DNA of 64,000 bases from Algoriphagus resistens (GCF_001442615.1 NZ_LMXN01000006.1:186001-250000); one strand, 5' to 3'. Shown: positions 1-9,985, counted from the first letter of the stretch. Made by a program: numbers and translations. Notes: a model not told the origin generated them from the letters alone.

Positions 1-249
1 ATGAAAAAATAGCCAAATAATTGAAAACTTAATGAATTATTAATTTTCAAGGAATATTAAATCTAAATCAGGAAAAATTAATATTTAATTCAATAAGAAT
101 AACTTAAGGATTGTTTTTCTTTTGAATCTTTTCAGTAGATTTGTCTTGGGTGATAAACAACTTTTGCTATTCCTTTTTCAATGACACGATTTTTAAAGGA
201 AGGACTGTTTGGTACTTTTTCTTCCTTCCTTTCCTAGTTTTAAAACATC
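1..249. other. AT-rich intergenic stretch, no gene seen
   Basis: No credible reading frame. A Bacteroidetes -7-like box TAGATTTG lies at 136-143 on the plus strand but has no well-spaced -33 TTTG. A purine/pyrimidine stem pairs AAAGGAAGG (195-203) with CCTTCCTTT (224-232) just ahead of the terminator at 250-285. A small plus-strand RNA is conceivable but unproven. Confidence 0.4.
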
Positions 250-285
250 AAAAAAGCCTTCTGAAAGTTTCAGAAGGCTTTTTTG
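250..285. terminator. bidirectional Rho-independent terminator
   Basis: Arms AAAAAAGCCTTCTGAAA and its complement surround a tiny loop, with an A-run before and a T-run after, so it can stop transcription on both strands. It lies 18 bases past the stop of the minus-strand thioredoxin gene and probably ends the alaS-gatB-thioredoxin unit. Confidence 0.85.
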
Positions 286-302
286 ATGGTTCCCTTTAGA
301 CC

Positions 303-1412
303 TTAGTCAAAAATCTCTTCCAACTTAGCCCTTAAGCTTGGACCACGTAGGTCTTTTCCAATGATTTTACCATCGGGATCGATCAGATAAGTAGCAGGAA
401 TAGCATCGATCTGATATATCTCTGCGGCAATAGAATTGAAATATTTCAAATCAGAAACTTGGGTCCAGGCCAATCCATCTTCTTCAATTGCGTCTACCCA
501 ATCCTCTTTGGTACGGTCCAGTGATACACCGAATACTTCAAAGCCCTTATCCTTATATTCATTGTAAAGGTTTACCACATTTGGGTTTTCTTCACGACAA
601 GGCTTACACCAAGCCGCCCAAAAATCAATCATCACATATTTTCCTCTCAAATCAGAAAGCCTTACGGTTTCACCCTCAGGATTAGGCAATTCAATTTCTG
701 GTGCTACCTGCCCCATAGAAAGTGCTCTCATCTCATCGAGTTGCTGCTTCAGCTGAATAATAGACTTCGTCTCCGGATATTTCTCATCCAATTTGGCTAT
801 CAGGCTGTCCATGAACTGGAACTCGTTTTTCGGATTTAGCAGCCCTACTGCAGCTAAAGAAGCGAAACTGTCCCCCATGCTGTTGATCACATTCTTCACT
901 TCAGATGCCTGGTTGCTTTCCAGCGCCATAGCATCCGTTTGTATCTGCTTGATGGTTTCAGTGTCGTTTTCACTCATGGCTTTATAATATGCCTCATTGA
1001 GCGCATTCACCTTGGTCTGATAGTCATCCATCAGTTTTTCTATTTTCAGCATTTCCTGGGAATCCTTGGATCCGTCGATAACAAGGCTTTCTGGATTGGC
1101 AAAATCATAGGATAACTTCACATCCTCTTTGAAGAGCGCAAGCCGTATCAACTTTTCACCATAGAAATTCAGCTCGTAGAATGTTGGAGTATCCACAGCT
1201 ACTTCATATCTGAAATTCCCTTTGTTGTCCAATTCAAGTGTATCTAAAACCTTAGGACGGCTATCGGTGAACTGGGATAATATTACCGCTCCTTCCCGTG
1301 CATTTTCTATTTTTCCGGCTATTTCTACCTTTCCATCATTGTCTTGTTTTTTCTCACAGGAGAAAAAAGATAGGAGTACTAGAAATACAATTCCGTTCAT
1401 TTTGTTCATCAT
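303..1412 (-). CDS. TlpA/ResA-like thioredoxin lipoprotein with DUF4369 N-terminus
   Basis: Envelope thiol-disulfide oxidoreductase. A lipoprotein signal (hydrophobic run ending LLSFFSC, residues 1-19) is followed by a DUF4369-type domain (about 25-115), a helical linker, and a C-terminal AhpC/TSA-like thioredoxin fold (about 235-365) with WAAWCKPC, catalytic Cys269 and Cys272. At 369 aa it has the usual length of this Bacteroidetes family. The start lies 3 bases beyond the gatB stop, so it is probably translated from the same message as gatB. The specific partner proteins cannot be read from the sequence. Confidence 0.9.
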   Translation of the reverse strand: MMNKMNGIVFLVLLSFFSCEKKQDNDGKVEIAGKIENAREGAVILSQFTDSRPKVLDTLELDNKGNFRYEVAVDTPTFYELNFYGEKLIRLALFKEDVKLSYDFANPESLVIDGSKDSQEMLKIEKLMDDYQTKVNALNEAYYKAMSENDTETIKQIQTDAMALESNQASEVKNVINSMGDSFASLAAVGLLNPKNEFQFMDSLIAKLDEKYPETKSIIQLKQQLDEMRALSMGQVAPEIELPNPEGETVRLSDLRGKYVMIDFWAAWCKPCREENPNVVNLYNEYKDKGFEVFGVSLDRTKEDWVDAIEEDGLAWTQVSDLKYFNSIAAEIYQIDAIPATYLIDPDGKIIGKDLRGPSLRAKLEEIFD

Positions 1413-1415
1413 GGA

Positions 1416-2876
1416 TTAATTAGCTAATAATTCAGTCAATAGTTTGGTAGCAACTTTAGGATCTGCTTTACCTTTGGATTTCTGCATCACCTGTCCCATA
1501 AATAAGCCCATAAGGCCTTTTTTCCCAGATCTGTATTCCTTTACTTTTGCAGCATTTGCCGCCAATACCTCTTCAACGATCGGTTTCAGGGAAGCTTCAT
1601 CACTTTCTTGGATCAAGTTCAGGCGCTGCGCAATTTCCAGCGGGCTTTCGGTGGCACTCTTCAGCATCTCAGGATACAAATTTTGCGCGGCTGCCGTATA
1701 ACTAACTTTTCCCTCATCTACCAACGCTATCAGAGCAGCCATAGTCGCTGTACTGATCAGAAAATCAGCTATTGAAAGTGACTGCTCATTCAGCGATGAC
1801 CTCACAGGACCCATTACCCAGTTAGACGCTGCTTTATAGTTTTGGGTTTTACTGCATAGCTCATCAAACCATAATGCAATTTCCTTCGACTCCGTCAAAA
1901 AGCTTGCATCATAATCAGGTAAGCCATATTCCTCTACAAACTTCCGGTGAAGCTCCCTTGGCAAAACCGGCATCGTTGCCTTCACTGCATTCAGCCACTC
2001 GTCAGAAATAACCACAGGGCTCAAATCAGGCTCCGGGAAATAACGATAATCATTCAAATCTTCTTTCGTACGCATACCGGCGGTAAGCCCTGTATTCGCA
2101 TCGAAGGTTCTTGTTTCAGAAATAACCTCCTCTCCTGCTTCAATAAGACCAATCAGTCGCTCATGCTCATGCTCGATGGCACGAAACACATTTCTGAAGG
2201 AATTCATGTTTTTTACTTCTACTTTTTTGCCCAATTCTTTGGAGCCCTTTAGCATCACAGAGACGTTGGCATCGCAACGAAGAGATCCCTCTTCCATATT
2301 TCCGTCGCAGATGTCGAGGTACCTTACTAGTTTTTTGACTTCGGCAAGGAAAGCATAAGCTTCTTCAGGGCTATGCAGGTCTGGCTCGGTAACGATTTCT
2401 ATCAGGGGAGTTCCGGCACGGTTGAAGTCAACCAGGGTATCCTCTTCGCCTGCCAAATGGATCGATTTTCCGGCGTCCTCTTCCATGTGCACACGGTTTA
2501 GGATCACTTCCTTTTTGCGGCCATCAGCTAACTGGATCGGCACAGTCCCTCCAACACATATTGGCCCCTTATCCTGGGTAAGCTGGTAGCCTTTAGGAAG
2601 ATCCGGGTAAAAATAATTCTTTCTTGCAAAGACATTATGTCTTGTAATCTCAGAGTTGCAGGCCAAACCCATTTTGATGGCATAAGCAATAGCTTTCTTA
2701 TTGACCTTGGGCAAGGTGCCCGGGTGACCAAGGGTAATCACTGATATTTGAGTATTTGGCGATTCCCCGTACTTATTGGCGTCGGCAGCAAACATTTTAC
2801 TCTCGGTCAAAAGCTGCGCATGCACCTCAAGTCCGATGACCAACTGATATTTATTCCTTAATTCTTCACTTAGCAT
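1416..2876 (-). CDS. gatB: Asp/Glu-tRNA amidotransferase subunit B
   Basis: Subunit B of the GatCAB transamidosome, which converts misacylated Glu-tRNA(Gln) and Asp-tRNA(Asn) to the correct amides. The 486-aa protein opens with the family signature around YQLVIGLEVHAQL and contains the GatB catalytic cradle motifs (RKNYFYPDLPKGYQ, EEGSLRCDANVS) and the C-terminal GatB/YqeY helical domain (about 330-486), ending LLTELLAN. Length is normal. It lies 21 bases downstream of alaS in the same direction, forming a tRNA-charging unit. gatA and gatC are not in the window. Confidence 0.97.
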   Translation of the reverse strand: MLSEELRNKYQLVIGLEVHAQLLTESKMFAADANKYGESPNTQISVITLGHPGTLPKVNKKAIAYAIKMGLACNSEITRHNVFARKNYFYPDLPKGYQLTQDKGPICVGGTVPIQLADGRKKEVILNRVHMEEDAGKSIHLAGEEDTLVDFNRAGTPLIEIVTEPDLHSPEEAYAFLAEVKKLVRYLDICDGNMEEGSLRCDANVSVMLKGSKELGKKVEVKNMNSFRNVFRAIEHEHERLIGLIEAGEEVISETRTFDANTGLTAGMRTKEDLNDYRYFPEPDLSPVVISDEWLNAVKATMPVLPRELHRKFVEEYGLPDYDASFLTESKEIALWFDELCSKTQNYKAASNWVMGPVRSSLNEQSLSIADFLISTATMAALIALVDEGKVSYTAAAQNLYPEMLKSATESPLEIAQRLNLIQESDEASLKPIVEEVLAANAAKVKEYRSGKKGLMGLFMGQVMQKSKGKADPKVATKLLTELLAN

Positions 2877-2897
2877 CCGCTCGTGTTTTTCTGTTCT

Positions 2898-5522
2898 CTA
2901 AAGATATAACTCCTTGGCTTTGGCCACTACATTTTCCAGTCCGGCGGGATTTTTCCCCCCAGCAGTGGCAAAAAATGCCTGTCCGCCACCTCCGCCCTGA
3001 ATCTCCTTAGCCAATTCCCGTACGATTTGTCCTGCATTTAGCTGTTTATTATTGACCAAATCCTCGTCTATAATTACGGCTATCTGAGGTTTGTTCTCAA
3101 TGTTGGCTGCCAGAATAACAAAAGCGTTGGCTGTTTCATTTTTCAGTTCATATGCCAGTTTTTTCAATGAATCCGCATTCGGCAATACTACCTGCGCGAT
3201 TAGTGTATTAATTCCTTCTCCAGCTACAAACTGCTTCAGCAATTCCTCTTTCACACCTGAAGCTTTCTCCAGATGTAAAGAATCAATCTCTTTCTTCAGC
3301 TCATTCCGTTCCTGAAGCAAAGCTTCAATCGATTTTTTCAAATCCTTCGGGTTCTTCAGCAATTCCTGGATCTCCTTCAGCAAACGCTCTTGTTTACGGA
3401 AATAATCCTCAGCAGCCTGGGCAGTTATCGCTTCTATTCTTCGGACACCTGAAGCACTGGATCCTTCAGAAACAATCTTAAACAAACCAATTTTACTTGT
3501 TTGCGGTACATGGGTTCCTCCACAAAGTTCCACCGAGAAATCCTTATCAAAGGTGATAACCCGGACGAAGTCTCCATATTTCTCACCAAAAAGCGCAGTA
3601 GCCCCTTGTTTCTTGGCCTCTTCTATCGGTACATTTCTTTGCTCAGTAAGTGGGATATTTTGCCTGATTTTCTCATTCACTATATCCTCCACCTTTGTGA
3701 TTTCCTCCTCAGTTAATTTACTGAAGTGGGAAAAATCAAAGCGAAGCAAGTGCTGGTTGACCAAAGAGCCCCGCTGCTGAATATGATCTCCCAAAACCTC
3801 TTTCAATGCTGACTGAAGCAGGTGTGTGGCCGTATGGTTGTTCTCAGTCAGAAAACGCTTTTGCGCATCTACTTCAGCTCCGAATTTAGCTTCAGGATTT
3901 GTAGGAAGCTTCTCCACAAAATGAACAATCAAGTCATTCTCTTTCTTGGTGTCAATTACCTTGACTTTCTCAGTCTCTGATATCAACCAGCCTGTATCGC
4001 CTACCTGACCGCCACTTTCTGCATAGAACGGGGTTTTATCCAGCACCAATTGGTACTTATCCCCCTTCTTATCCGAAATCACGCGATATTTGATGATCTG
4101 TGCATGCGCTTTAAGGAAATCGTACCCTACAAACTCGACTCCATTATCTTCATTCACAATCACCCAATCCCCGGTTTCAGATTCGGAAGCAGCACGGGAA
4201 CGTGTTTTCTGAACTTCCATTTCCTGTGAAAAGCCTTTTTCATCTAACGACAGTCCGCTTTCACGCGCGATCAACGAGGTCAGATCCAACGGGAAACCAA
4301 AGGTATCGTACAATTCAAAAGCCGTTTTTCCCGGAATTACGTTCTCCCCTTTTTCATTCAATTCAACTTTGATCTGATCCAGCATTTTCAGGCCATTGTC
4401 CAAGGTGCGAAGGAAGGAAGACTCCTCCTCGTAAATTACTTTGGCAATAAACTCCTGCTGCTGTCTCACTTCGGGAAAAATATCCCCGAAATTATCAGCA
4501 ATCAGTCCAGTCAATTCATATAAAAACGGTTCATGGAAACCTAAGAAGGTGTATCCGTATCGAACCGCTCTTCGCAGAATTCTGCGGATCACATAACCCG
4601 CCTTATTATTGGAAGGCAGTTGCCCATCAGCAATGGTAAATGAAATCGCACGTATATGATCGACTATCACACGAAAGGCAATAGCTGTTTGCTCATCCTG
4701 GCCATATGTTTTACCTGATTTCTTCTCCAAGGCACTCAAAAACGGGGCAAACAAATCCGTATCGTAATTGGAAGACTTGTGCTGGATCGCTCGCACCAAT
4801 CGCTCAAAACCCATTCCTGTATCCACGTGAGTTGCAGGCAATGGCTTCAGACTTCCATCAGAAATTCGGTTGAACTGCATGAAAACCAAGTTCCAGATTT
4901 CAATCACCTGTTCGTGATCGTTGTTTACCAAGTCTTTTCCAGCTACCTGGGCACGTTCTTCATCGCTCCTTAAGTCAATGTGGATTTCCGAGCAGGGCCC
5001 ACATGGTCCCACGTCGCCCATTTCCCAAAAATTGTCCTTTTTGGATCCCATAATAATACGTTCTTCCGGCACAATGGCTTTCCAGAGATCGTAGGCTTCC
5101 TGATCCATAGGCAGGTTATCGCCCTTGTCACCTTCAAAAACAGACACATACAATCGGTCCTTCTCCAGCCCAAAAACTTCGGTAAGCAATTCCCAAGCCC
5201 ATTCGATCGCTTCTTTTTTAAAGTAATCCCCAAAAGACCAATTACCCAGCATCTCAAACATGGTGTGGTGATAAGTATCAACTCCCACTTCTTCAAGATC
5301 ATTGTGCTTACCGCTTACCCGAAGGCATTTTTGCGAATTGGCCACACGGGAATACTTAGCGATTTCATTGCCAAGAAATGCGTCTTTGAACTGATTCATT
5401 CCCGCATTGGTAAACATCAGGGTTGGGTCATTTTTGACCACAATCGGTGATGAAGGAACGTAGTGATGTTGCTTGGATTGGAAAAACTCTATAAAGGTGC
5501 TCCGTATTTTCTTTGCTTCCAT
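2898..5522 (-). CDS. alaS: alanyl-tRNA synthetase
   Basis: Charges tRNA(Ala) with alanine in the cytoplasm. The 874-aa length is typical. Visible parts in order are the class II core (TNAGMNQFKDAFLG; HTMFEMLGNWSFGDYFKKEA), the tRNA-recognition region, the editing domain with HTATHLL and CGGTH zinc ligands (around residues 560-670), and the C-terminal DHHA1 domain with the glycine-rich GGGGGQAFFATAGG. It is the first gene of the minus-strand unit. A TAATTTTG -7-like box on the minus strand (plus 5585-5592) lies about 60 bases upstream of the start, without a clear -33 box. Confidence 0.98.
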   Translation of the reverse strand: MEAKKIRSTFIEFFQSKQHHYVPSSPIVVKNDPTLMFTNAGMNQFKDAFLGNEIAKYSRVANSQKCLRVSGKHNDLEEVGVDTYHHTMFEMLGNWSFGDYFKKEAIEWAWELLTEVFGLEKDRLYVSVFEGDKGDNLPMDQEAYDLWKAIVPEERIIMGSKKDNFWEMGDVGPCGPCSEIHIDLRSDEERAQVAGKDLVNNDHEQVIEIWNLVFMQFNRISDGSLKPLPATHVDTGMGFERLVRAIQHKSSNYDTDLFAPFLSALEKKSGKTYGQDEQTAIAFRVIVDHIRAISFTIADGQLPSNNKAGYVIRRILRRAVRYGYTFLGFHEPFLYELTGLIADNFGDIFPEVRQQQEFIAKVIYEEESSFLRTLDNGLKMLDQIKVELNEKGENVIPGKTAFELYDTFGFPLDLTSLIARESGLSLDEKGFSQEMEVQKTRSRAASESETGDWVIVNEDNGVEFVGYDFLKAHAQIIKYRVISDKKGDKYQLVLDKTPFYAESGGQVGDTGWLISETEKVKVIDTKKENDLIVHFVEKLPTNPEAKFGAEVDAQKRFLTENNHTATHLLQSALKEVLGDHIQQRGSLVNQHLLRFDFSHFSKLTEEEITKVEDIVNEKIRQNIPLTEQRNVPIEEAKKQGATALFGEKYGDFVRVITFDKDFSVELCGGTHVPQTSKIGLFKIVSEGSSASGVRRIEAITAQAAEDYFRKQERLLKEIQELLKNPKDLKKSIEALLQERNELKKEIDSLHLEKASGVKEELLKQFVAGEGINTLIAQVVLPNADSLKKLAYELKNETANAFVILAANIENKPQIAVIIDEDLVNNKQLNAGQIVRELAKEIQGGGGGQAFFATAGGKNPAGLENVVAKAKELYL

Positions 5523-5959
5523 GAAGGTTTTGAGGCAATTAAGAATGCTATTTAGGCCATTTTACAGCCATTTTAATTGGGTGACAAAATTAATAGAATT
5601 GGCGGTGATACCTGCATTGCCTAATGAATTTCTCATTATTGACCTACTTCCGCAAAAGCGCAATCTTTCCTTCACTGTCCTTAAACTTCAAACCCCGAAG
5701 GATTTCTATGAATGATTTCATCTATTCCGGGTTTTACGCTATCCATTGTAAAACTGTTCGGCAACACCGGCATCTCTTCCTTAATTGAAACTTTTCACAA
5801 AATGTGAGAATGAAAAAATGCCTGAATTTAAGAAACCAGTTACCTCTTGCGATACTCCCGTAAATCGAAAATCGTCATTCGTTAATATCCTTTCAGCTTG
5901 TAATTCCCCTTCCCCCCGATTACTTTCAATAAAATTTTTATAAAACTCAATCGTAACTA
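5523..5959. other. divergent intergenic region between alaS and a PLP enzyme gene
   Basis: No gene recognised. It must hold the alaS promoter (candidate -7 box TAATTTTG, minus strand, at plus 5585-5592) and the promoter of the plus-strand gene at 5960. Short reading frames here show no family resemblance. Confidence 0.5.
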
Positions 5960-7066
5960 ATGAGCTACCTCGATCAAATAACCTCCCCCACACTACTTCT
6001 GGACGAAAAAATCTGCCGCGCCAACATTCAGCGAATGGCTGATAAGGCTGCACGTCACACTATGAAATTGGTCCCACACTTCAAAACAGCCCAATCCAAT
6101 CAAATCGGTGACTGGGCCAAAGAATACAACATCACCGAAGTGACAGTTTCATCCATTAAGATGGCTGAATACCTCTCGGGACAAGGTTGGGTGAATATTC
6201 ATATAGCCTTTCCATTCAACCCGCTGGAAATTACAAAACTCAATAATATAGCAGCAAAGCAATCCCTTTCGGTACAATTGATCAATGCTGAGACTACCCA
6301 AATGCTTGCAGATCAATTGGAGCACCCTGTTGGTTTCTTCATCGAAATCGACGCGGGTTACGGTAGAACGGGCGTTGAAGTAAGTGATTTTGGTTTGATT
6401 GAAGAGATCTTATTGATCGCCAAAAAGTCGGACAAACTGAAATTTAAAGGTTTTTATCTGCATCCTGGGCACACCTATTATATGCCTGATATTCCGGCAA
6501 TCTATGAACAATCCAGAAATGCGCTAGGGATGCTCAAAAATAAATACAGCACCGAATACCCAAATTTGGTGACAAGAATCGGGGACACACCGGGATGTGC
6601 AGTGATGGAGGATTTTGAAGATATTGACGAAATGGGACCAGGCAATTTTGTTTTCTACGACTTGATGCAGGCAGAACTGGGTGGTTGTGACAAGGAGGAT
6701 ATTGCCGTATGCCTTGCTGTACCTGTGGTGGATATCAAAAAAGACCGCAAAGAGATTTTAGTCCACGGCGGTGGAGTTCATCTGGCCAAGGATGTTCTTA
6801 TAGGTGAAAATGGGCTGAAAAACTTCGGTGAAGTGGTTTACCTAAATGAAAATGGCTGGACTATCCCTGAAGAAAGATCTTTTTTGAAAAGCATTTCTCA
6901 AGAGCATGGCATCATCAAAGCATCTTCTGAGCTCCTGGAAAGAGTAAAAATCGGAGACATTCTGGGAATTCTCCCTGTCCACTCTTGCATGACCGCCGAT
7001 GCAATGGGAGCGTATATGACCCTGGACGGAAAGAGAGTTGATCACGCCGAAGGCAATAGATACTAA
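5960..7066 (+). CDS. PLP-dependent D-serine/D-threonine dehydratase or aldolase family protein
   Basis: Fold-type III PLP enzyme of the D-threonine aldolase / D-serine dehydratase (DSD1) family, acting on D-hydroxy amino acids. The alanine racemase-like barrel carries the PLP lysine in PHFKT (Lys42). The C-terminal domain carries the HxC metal-binding pair in PVHSCMTAD (His341, Cys343), as in eukaryotic-type D-serine dehydratase. At 368 aa it is full length. Aldolase and dehydratase members cannot be told apart by eye, so the exact substrate stays open. Confidence 0.88.
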   Translation: MSYLDQITSPTLLLDEKICRANIQRMADKAARHTMKLVPHFKTAQSNQIGDWAKEYNITEVTVSSIKMAEYLSGQGWVNIHIAFPFNPLEITKLNNIAAKQSLSVQLINAETTQMLADQLEHPVGFFIEIDAGYGRTGVEVSDFGLIEEILLIAKKSDKLKFKGFYLHPGHTYYMPDIPAIYEQSRNALGMLKNKYSTEYPNLVTRIGDTPGCAVMEDFEDIDEMGPGNFVFYDLMQAELGGCDKEDIAVCLAVPVVDIKKDRKEILVHGGGVHLAKDVLIGENGLKNFGEVVYLNENGWTIPEERSFLKSISQEHGIIKASSELLERVKIGDILGILPVHSCMTADAMGAYMTLDGKRVDHAEGNRY

Positions 7067-7173
7067 GCAATTCTCAGTAGACAGTTGGAGAATAGAAGAA
7101 ACCAGCTAGTCCCGTAAATTCATAAGTAGCCCAGACCTAAATCCTGGGTTTCTTTTTACCACACTATATAATC

Positions 7174-7752
7174 ATGATTAAAGACGTCAAACTTTTAAAA
7201 ACCGAAGTGCTCTCGGATAATTGGTATACACTCCGGAAAATAACTTTTCAATTCACCAAAAAAAATGGGGAGGTCATTACTCAGGAGCGCGAAGCCTATG
7301 ACAGGGGAAATGGAGCGACCATTCTTTTGTATAACCAGGAAAAGAAAACTGTCATTCTCACACGGCAGTTTCGCCTTCCCACCTATACCAATGGCAATAA
7401 CTCAGGTATGATGATAGAAGCTTGTGCCGGGCTACTGGATGAGGATAATGCCGAAGATTGCATTCGCAGAGAAACTGAGGAAGAAACAGGCTATGTAGTC
7501 AAAGATGTCAAAAAGGTATTTGAGGCTTACATGTCCCCAGGCTCTGTGACCGAGATCCTGCACTTCTTTGTCGCGGCTTATTCCAAGGACATGAAAGTCA
7601 GTGAGGGTGGTGGTGCAGCACATGAGGAAGAAAACATCGAAGTTTTGGAAATGTTTTTTGATCAAGCGCTAGAGATGATCGTTACCGGTGAGATCAAAGA
7701 CGCCAAAACGATCATGCTCATTCAGCATTTGAGGTTGCAGGGGATACTTTAA
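7174..7752 (+). CDS. Nudix hydrolase, NudK-like
   Basis: Hydrolase for nucleoside diphosphates linked to another group, closest in layout to the GDP-mannose pyrophosphatase NudK (192 aa; E. coli protein about 191). The Nudix box is GLLDED-N-AEDCIRR-ETEEETGY. The REx-EExG core is intact, but the first conserved Glu of Gx5E is Asn. The N-terminal TILLYNQEKKTVILTRQFRLP strand is typical of NudK. It lies about 100 bases after the PLP enzyme and 68 bases before the SRPBCC gene on the same strand. Confidence 0.85.
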   Translation: MIKDVKLLKTEVLSDNWYTLRKITFQFTKKNGEVITQEREAYDRGNGATILLYNQEKKTVILTRQFRLPTYTNGNNSGMMIEACAGLLDEDNAEDCIRRETEEETGYVVKDVKKVFEAYMSPGSVTEILHFFVAAYSKDMKVSEGGGAAHEEENIEVLEMFFDQALEMIVTGEIKDAKTIMLIQHLRLQGIL

Positions 7753-7820
7753 ATGGAGTTCTTGCTTAGGGAAAATACTAGAATTCTCTATACTTACTTT
7801 GTAAACAAAACTTTAAATTC

Positions 7821-8318
7821 ATGCCCACACAACTCGGAATCACAAGCTATTTCTCGCACGCGAAAGAAGCCGTTTACAAGGCATTTTCCACAGCAGAAAA
7901 CCTGCAGAAATGGTGGGGACCTGCAGGGTTTACCATGGAAGTCAAAACCTTCGAATTTTATCCTGAAGGTATAGTTCACTTTGTACTAAAAGATAATGAC
8001 GGTAATGGAATGTGGGCTAAATGGATTATTAAAGAAATCAAAGAACCCTCCAAACTCCAGTTTGTCAACTCCTTTTCCAATGAAGCCGGAGAAACGGTAA
8101 AAGCACCGGAGGTCCCGTTTGGTACAGATTGGCCCCTGGAAATGATCGTAGATTTGGAATTCTATGAAGAAGATGATAAAACCAGAATTGACCTAGTCTC
8201 CTTCCCCCACAACGCTTCTGATGCATGCAGACAAGTATTCTCGGATAATATTGGTAATATGGAGAAGGGATTCGGTGGGACTTTTGACCAGCTGGAAAAA
8301 TACCTTTCAACGACCTGA
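7821..8318 (+). CDS. SRPBCC / AHSA1-like domain protein
   Basis: Small soluble protein of the START/Bet v1-like SRPBCC superfamily (activator of Hsp90 ATPase homologue 1-like). The signature is the N-terminal EAVYKAFSTAENLQKWWGPAGF followed by beta strands and a C-terminal helix ending in GGTFDQLEKYLS. At 165 aa it is normal for the family. These proteins bind hydrophobic ligands in a helix-grip pocket; the ligand here is unknown. It belongs to the plus-strand run 5960-9985. Confidence 0.85.
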   Translation: MPTQLGITSYFSHAKEAVYKAFSTAENLQKWWGPAGFTMEVKTFEFYPEGIVHFVLKDNDGNGMWAKWIIKEIKEPSKLQFVNSFSNEAGETVKAPEVPFGTDWPLEMIVDLEFYEEDDKTRIDLVSFPHNASDACRQVFSDNIGNMEKGFGGTFDQLEKYLSTT

Positions 8319-8351
8319 TCAACAAACCAAAACTCTTCAGTCAAACGCCAA

Positions 8352-9005
8352 ATGAGCTTATTTTATGCAGCTATCAGACCTTTAGTATCCAGGATCCCCT
8401 GGTGGATAGTAGGAATCCTAGGCACAGTCATCGGGTTGTACCCAATTCTCTATTTTGTACAAGACAGAAATTTCGGGCTACTACAGTCAAAATCAGCAGA
8501 ACTCCTTAGCAATCCCCTCTGGAACACTGCATTTTACACCCATATTATACTTGGCGGTTTCGCTCTTTTGATCGGCTGGACCCAATTTCCCAAGACTTTT
8601 CGTGACAAGTATAGAAAGCTTCATAAGAAAATCGGAATGGGGTATGTTACGGCCGCATTTTTCAGTAGTCTGGCAGGGATATACCTTGGTCTTCATGCCA
8701 CTGGCGGAATAGTCAGTATTCTCGGATTCGTATCTCTGGGAATAATCTGGCTTGGCACGACGATGATGGGATGGCTTACAGCCAAAAAGCATACGTATGA
8801 CGCGCACGAAGACTGGATGATCTTTAGCTATGCTGCTTGCTTTGCTGCAGTGACACTTCGAATATGGCTTCCGGTTTTGATTACTTTGCATCAGGGAGAA
8901 TTTATTCCCGCCTATCACATTGTAGCCTGGTTATGTTGGGTACCAAATATGGCTGTGGCATTTTGGATAGTGAGGAGAAGGAAGACTCTTCATACAGTCT
9001 TATAG
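8352..9005 (+). CDS. DUF2306-like multi-pass membrane protein
   Basis: A 217-aa inner-membrane protein with about seven hydrophobic segments and the DUF2306 pattern: a long first segment, FYTHIILGGFALLIGWTQF, LHKKIGMGYV, and a late HEDWMIFSYAACFAAVTLRIW. Histidines within membrane segments suggest haem or metal binding, but no function is established for the family. It lies 33 bases downstream of the SRPBCC gene and 26 bases upstream of the CorA-like gene. Confidence 0.8.
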   Translation: MSLFYAAIRPLVSRIPWWIVGILGTVIGLYPILYFVQDRNFGLLQSKSAELLSNPLWNTAFYTHIILGGFALLIGWTQFPKTFRDKYRKLHKKIGMGYVTAAFFSSLAGIYLGLHATGGIVSILGFVSLGIIWLGTTMMGWLTAKKHTYDAHEDWMIFSYAACFAAVTLRIWLPVLITLHQGEFIPAYHIVAWLCWVPNMAVAFWIVRRRKTLHTVL

Positions 9006-9031
9006 CTATTGATTTTCTCTAAAATAAGCGA

Positions 9032-9985
9032 ATGATAGAAATTCTCCTAAAAAACAAAAAGTCCTTAAAGGCACAAACTGTGAGTGAACTCTCAGTTTCT
9101 GATCTGGATTTTCACGTCATGCATTTTCTCGATTATAGCAATTCGGATTTGAAATGGTTGGAGCAAAATTACGGATTGGATTTCTCAATCATGAAGCATT
9201 ACGAGGATATAGAAATCAGTTCCCACTTTTTGGAGAATGAGAACCAGGCTGCTTTTCACTTTTCTATCCCCTACTACAACAAGGAGAAAAAAATGATTGA
9301 AGAGCCCTTATTTATTGTTATCTGTCAGATGGGCCTTTTTTTGTTTACAAGTTCAAATCTCGATACTTACATCAATGAGATCTATCCTGGCAAAATAAAT
9401 TCCCTTCGCAGGATAGCTGACTTGAATGATATCTTCAAATTCCAGTTTGAGTTTGTCTCCGATTATTTCGCAGACATCACCGAAAATCTGAGCAGAAAGA
9501 TAAAAATCCTTGCCAATAACATTTTGATTCAAAAGGAATTTTCCAGCAATGTGATGGATATCATTACCCAGAACAATTTCAACAACTTACTGATTAAAGA
9601 GTCGCTGATTGAAACTACACGGGTTTTAAGACTTTACCTCAAAAGTGACTGGGAACAAAAAGCTGAATTGAAGGAAAGTGTAAGAGCTGAGCTGAATGAC
9701 CTGACGGTGATTTCTGATTATATCCAGTTCAATTTTGACCGATTGGATGACCTAAAAGAGAATGTTTCGAATAAGATTGACCTGGAGCAAAACCACATAT
9801 TTAAAATGCTCACAGTCGTTACCGTTTGCATTTCTCTTCCAACATTTATTGCCGGAGTTTATGGAATGAATTTTGAAAAAATGCCGGAGCTTAAGCTGAC
9901 TTACGGCTATCCTATCGTTTTGATTGCTATGGTTTGCTCCGCAATTTTGCCCTTCATTTACTTCAGAAGGAAAAAGTGGTTATAG
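9032..9985 (+). CDS. CorA-family divalent cation transporter
   Basis: Magnesium or related divalent cation channel of the CorA/ZntB superfamily, 317 aa. A large alpha/beta cytoplasmic domain (about 1-250) is followed by two C-terminal transmembrane helices. The selectivity motif GMN sits in VYGMNF at the end of TM1, and the positive tail FRRKKWL closes the protein. Divergence from classical CorA leaves the ion preference open. Confidence 0.9.
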   Translation: MIEILLKNKKSLKAQTVSELSVSDLDFHVMHFLDYSNSDLKWLEQNYGLDFSIMKHYEDIEISSHFLENENQAAFHFSIPYYNKEKKMIEEPLFIVICQMGLFLFTSSNLDTYINEIYPGKINSLRRIADLNDIFKFQFEFVSDYFADITENLSRKIKILANNILIQKEFSSNVMDIITQNNFNNLLIKESLIETTRVLRLYLKSDWEQKAELKESVRAELNDLTVISDYIQFNFDRLDDLKENVSNKIDLEQNHIFKMLTVVTVCISLPTFIAGVYGMNFEKMPELKLTYGYPIVLIAMVCSAILPFIYFRRKKWL

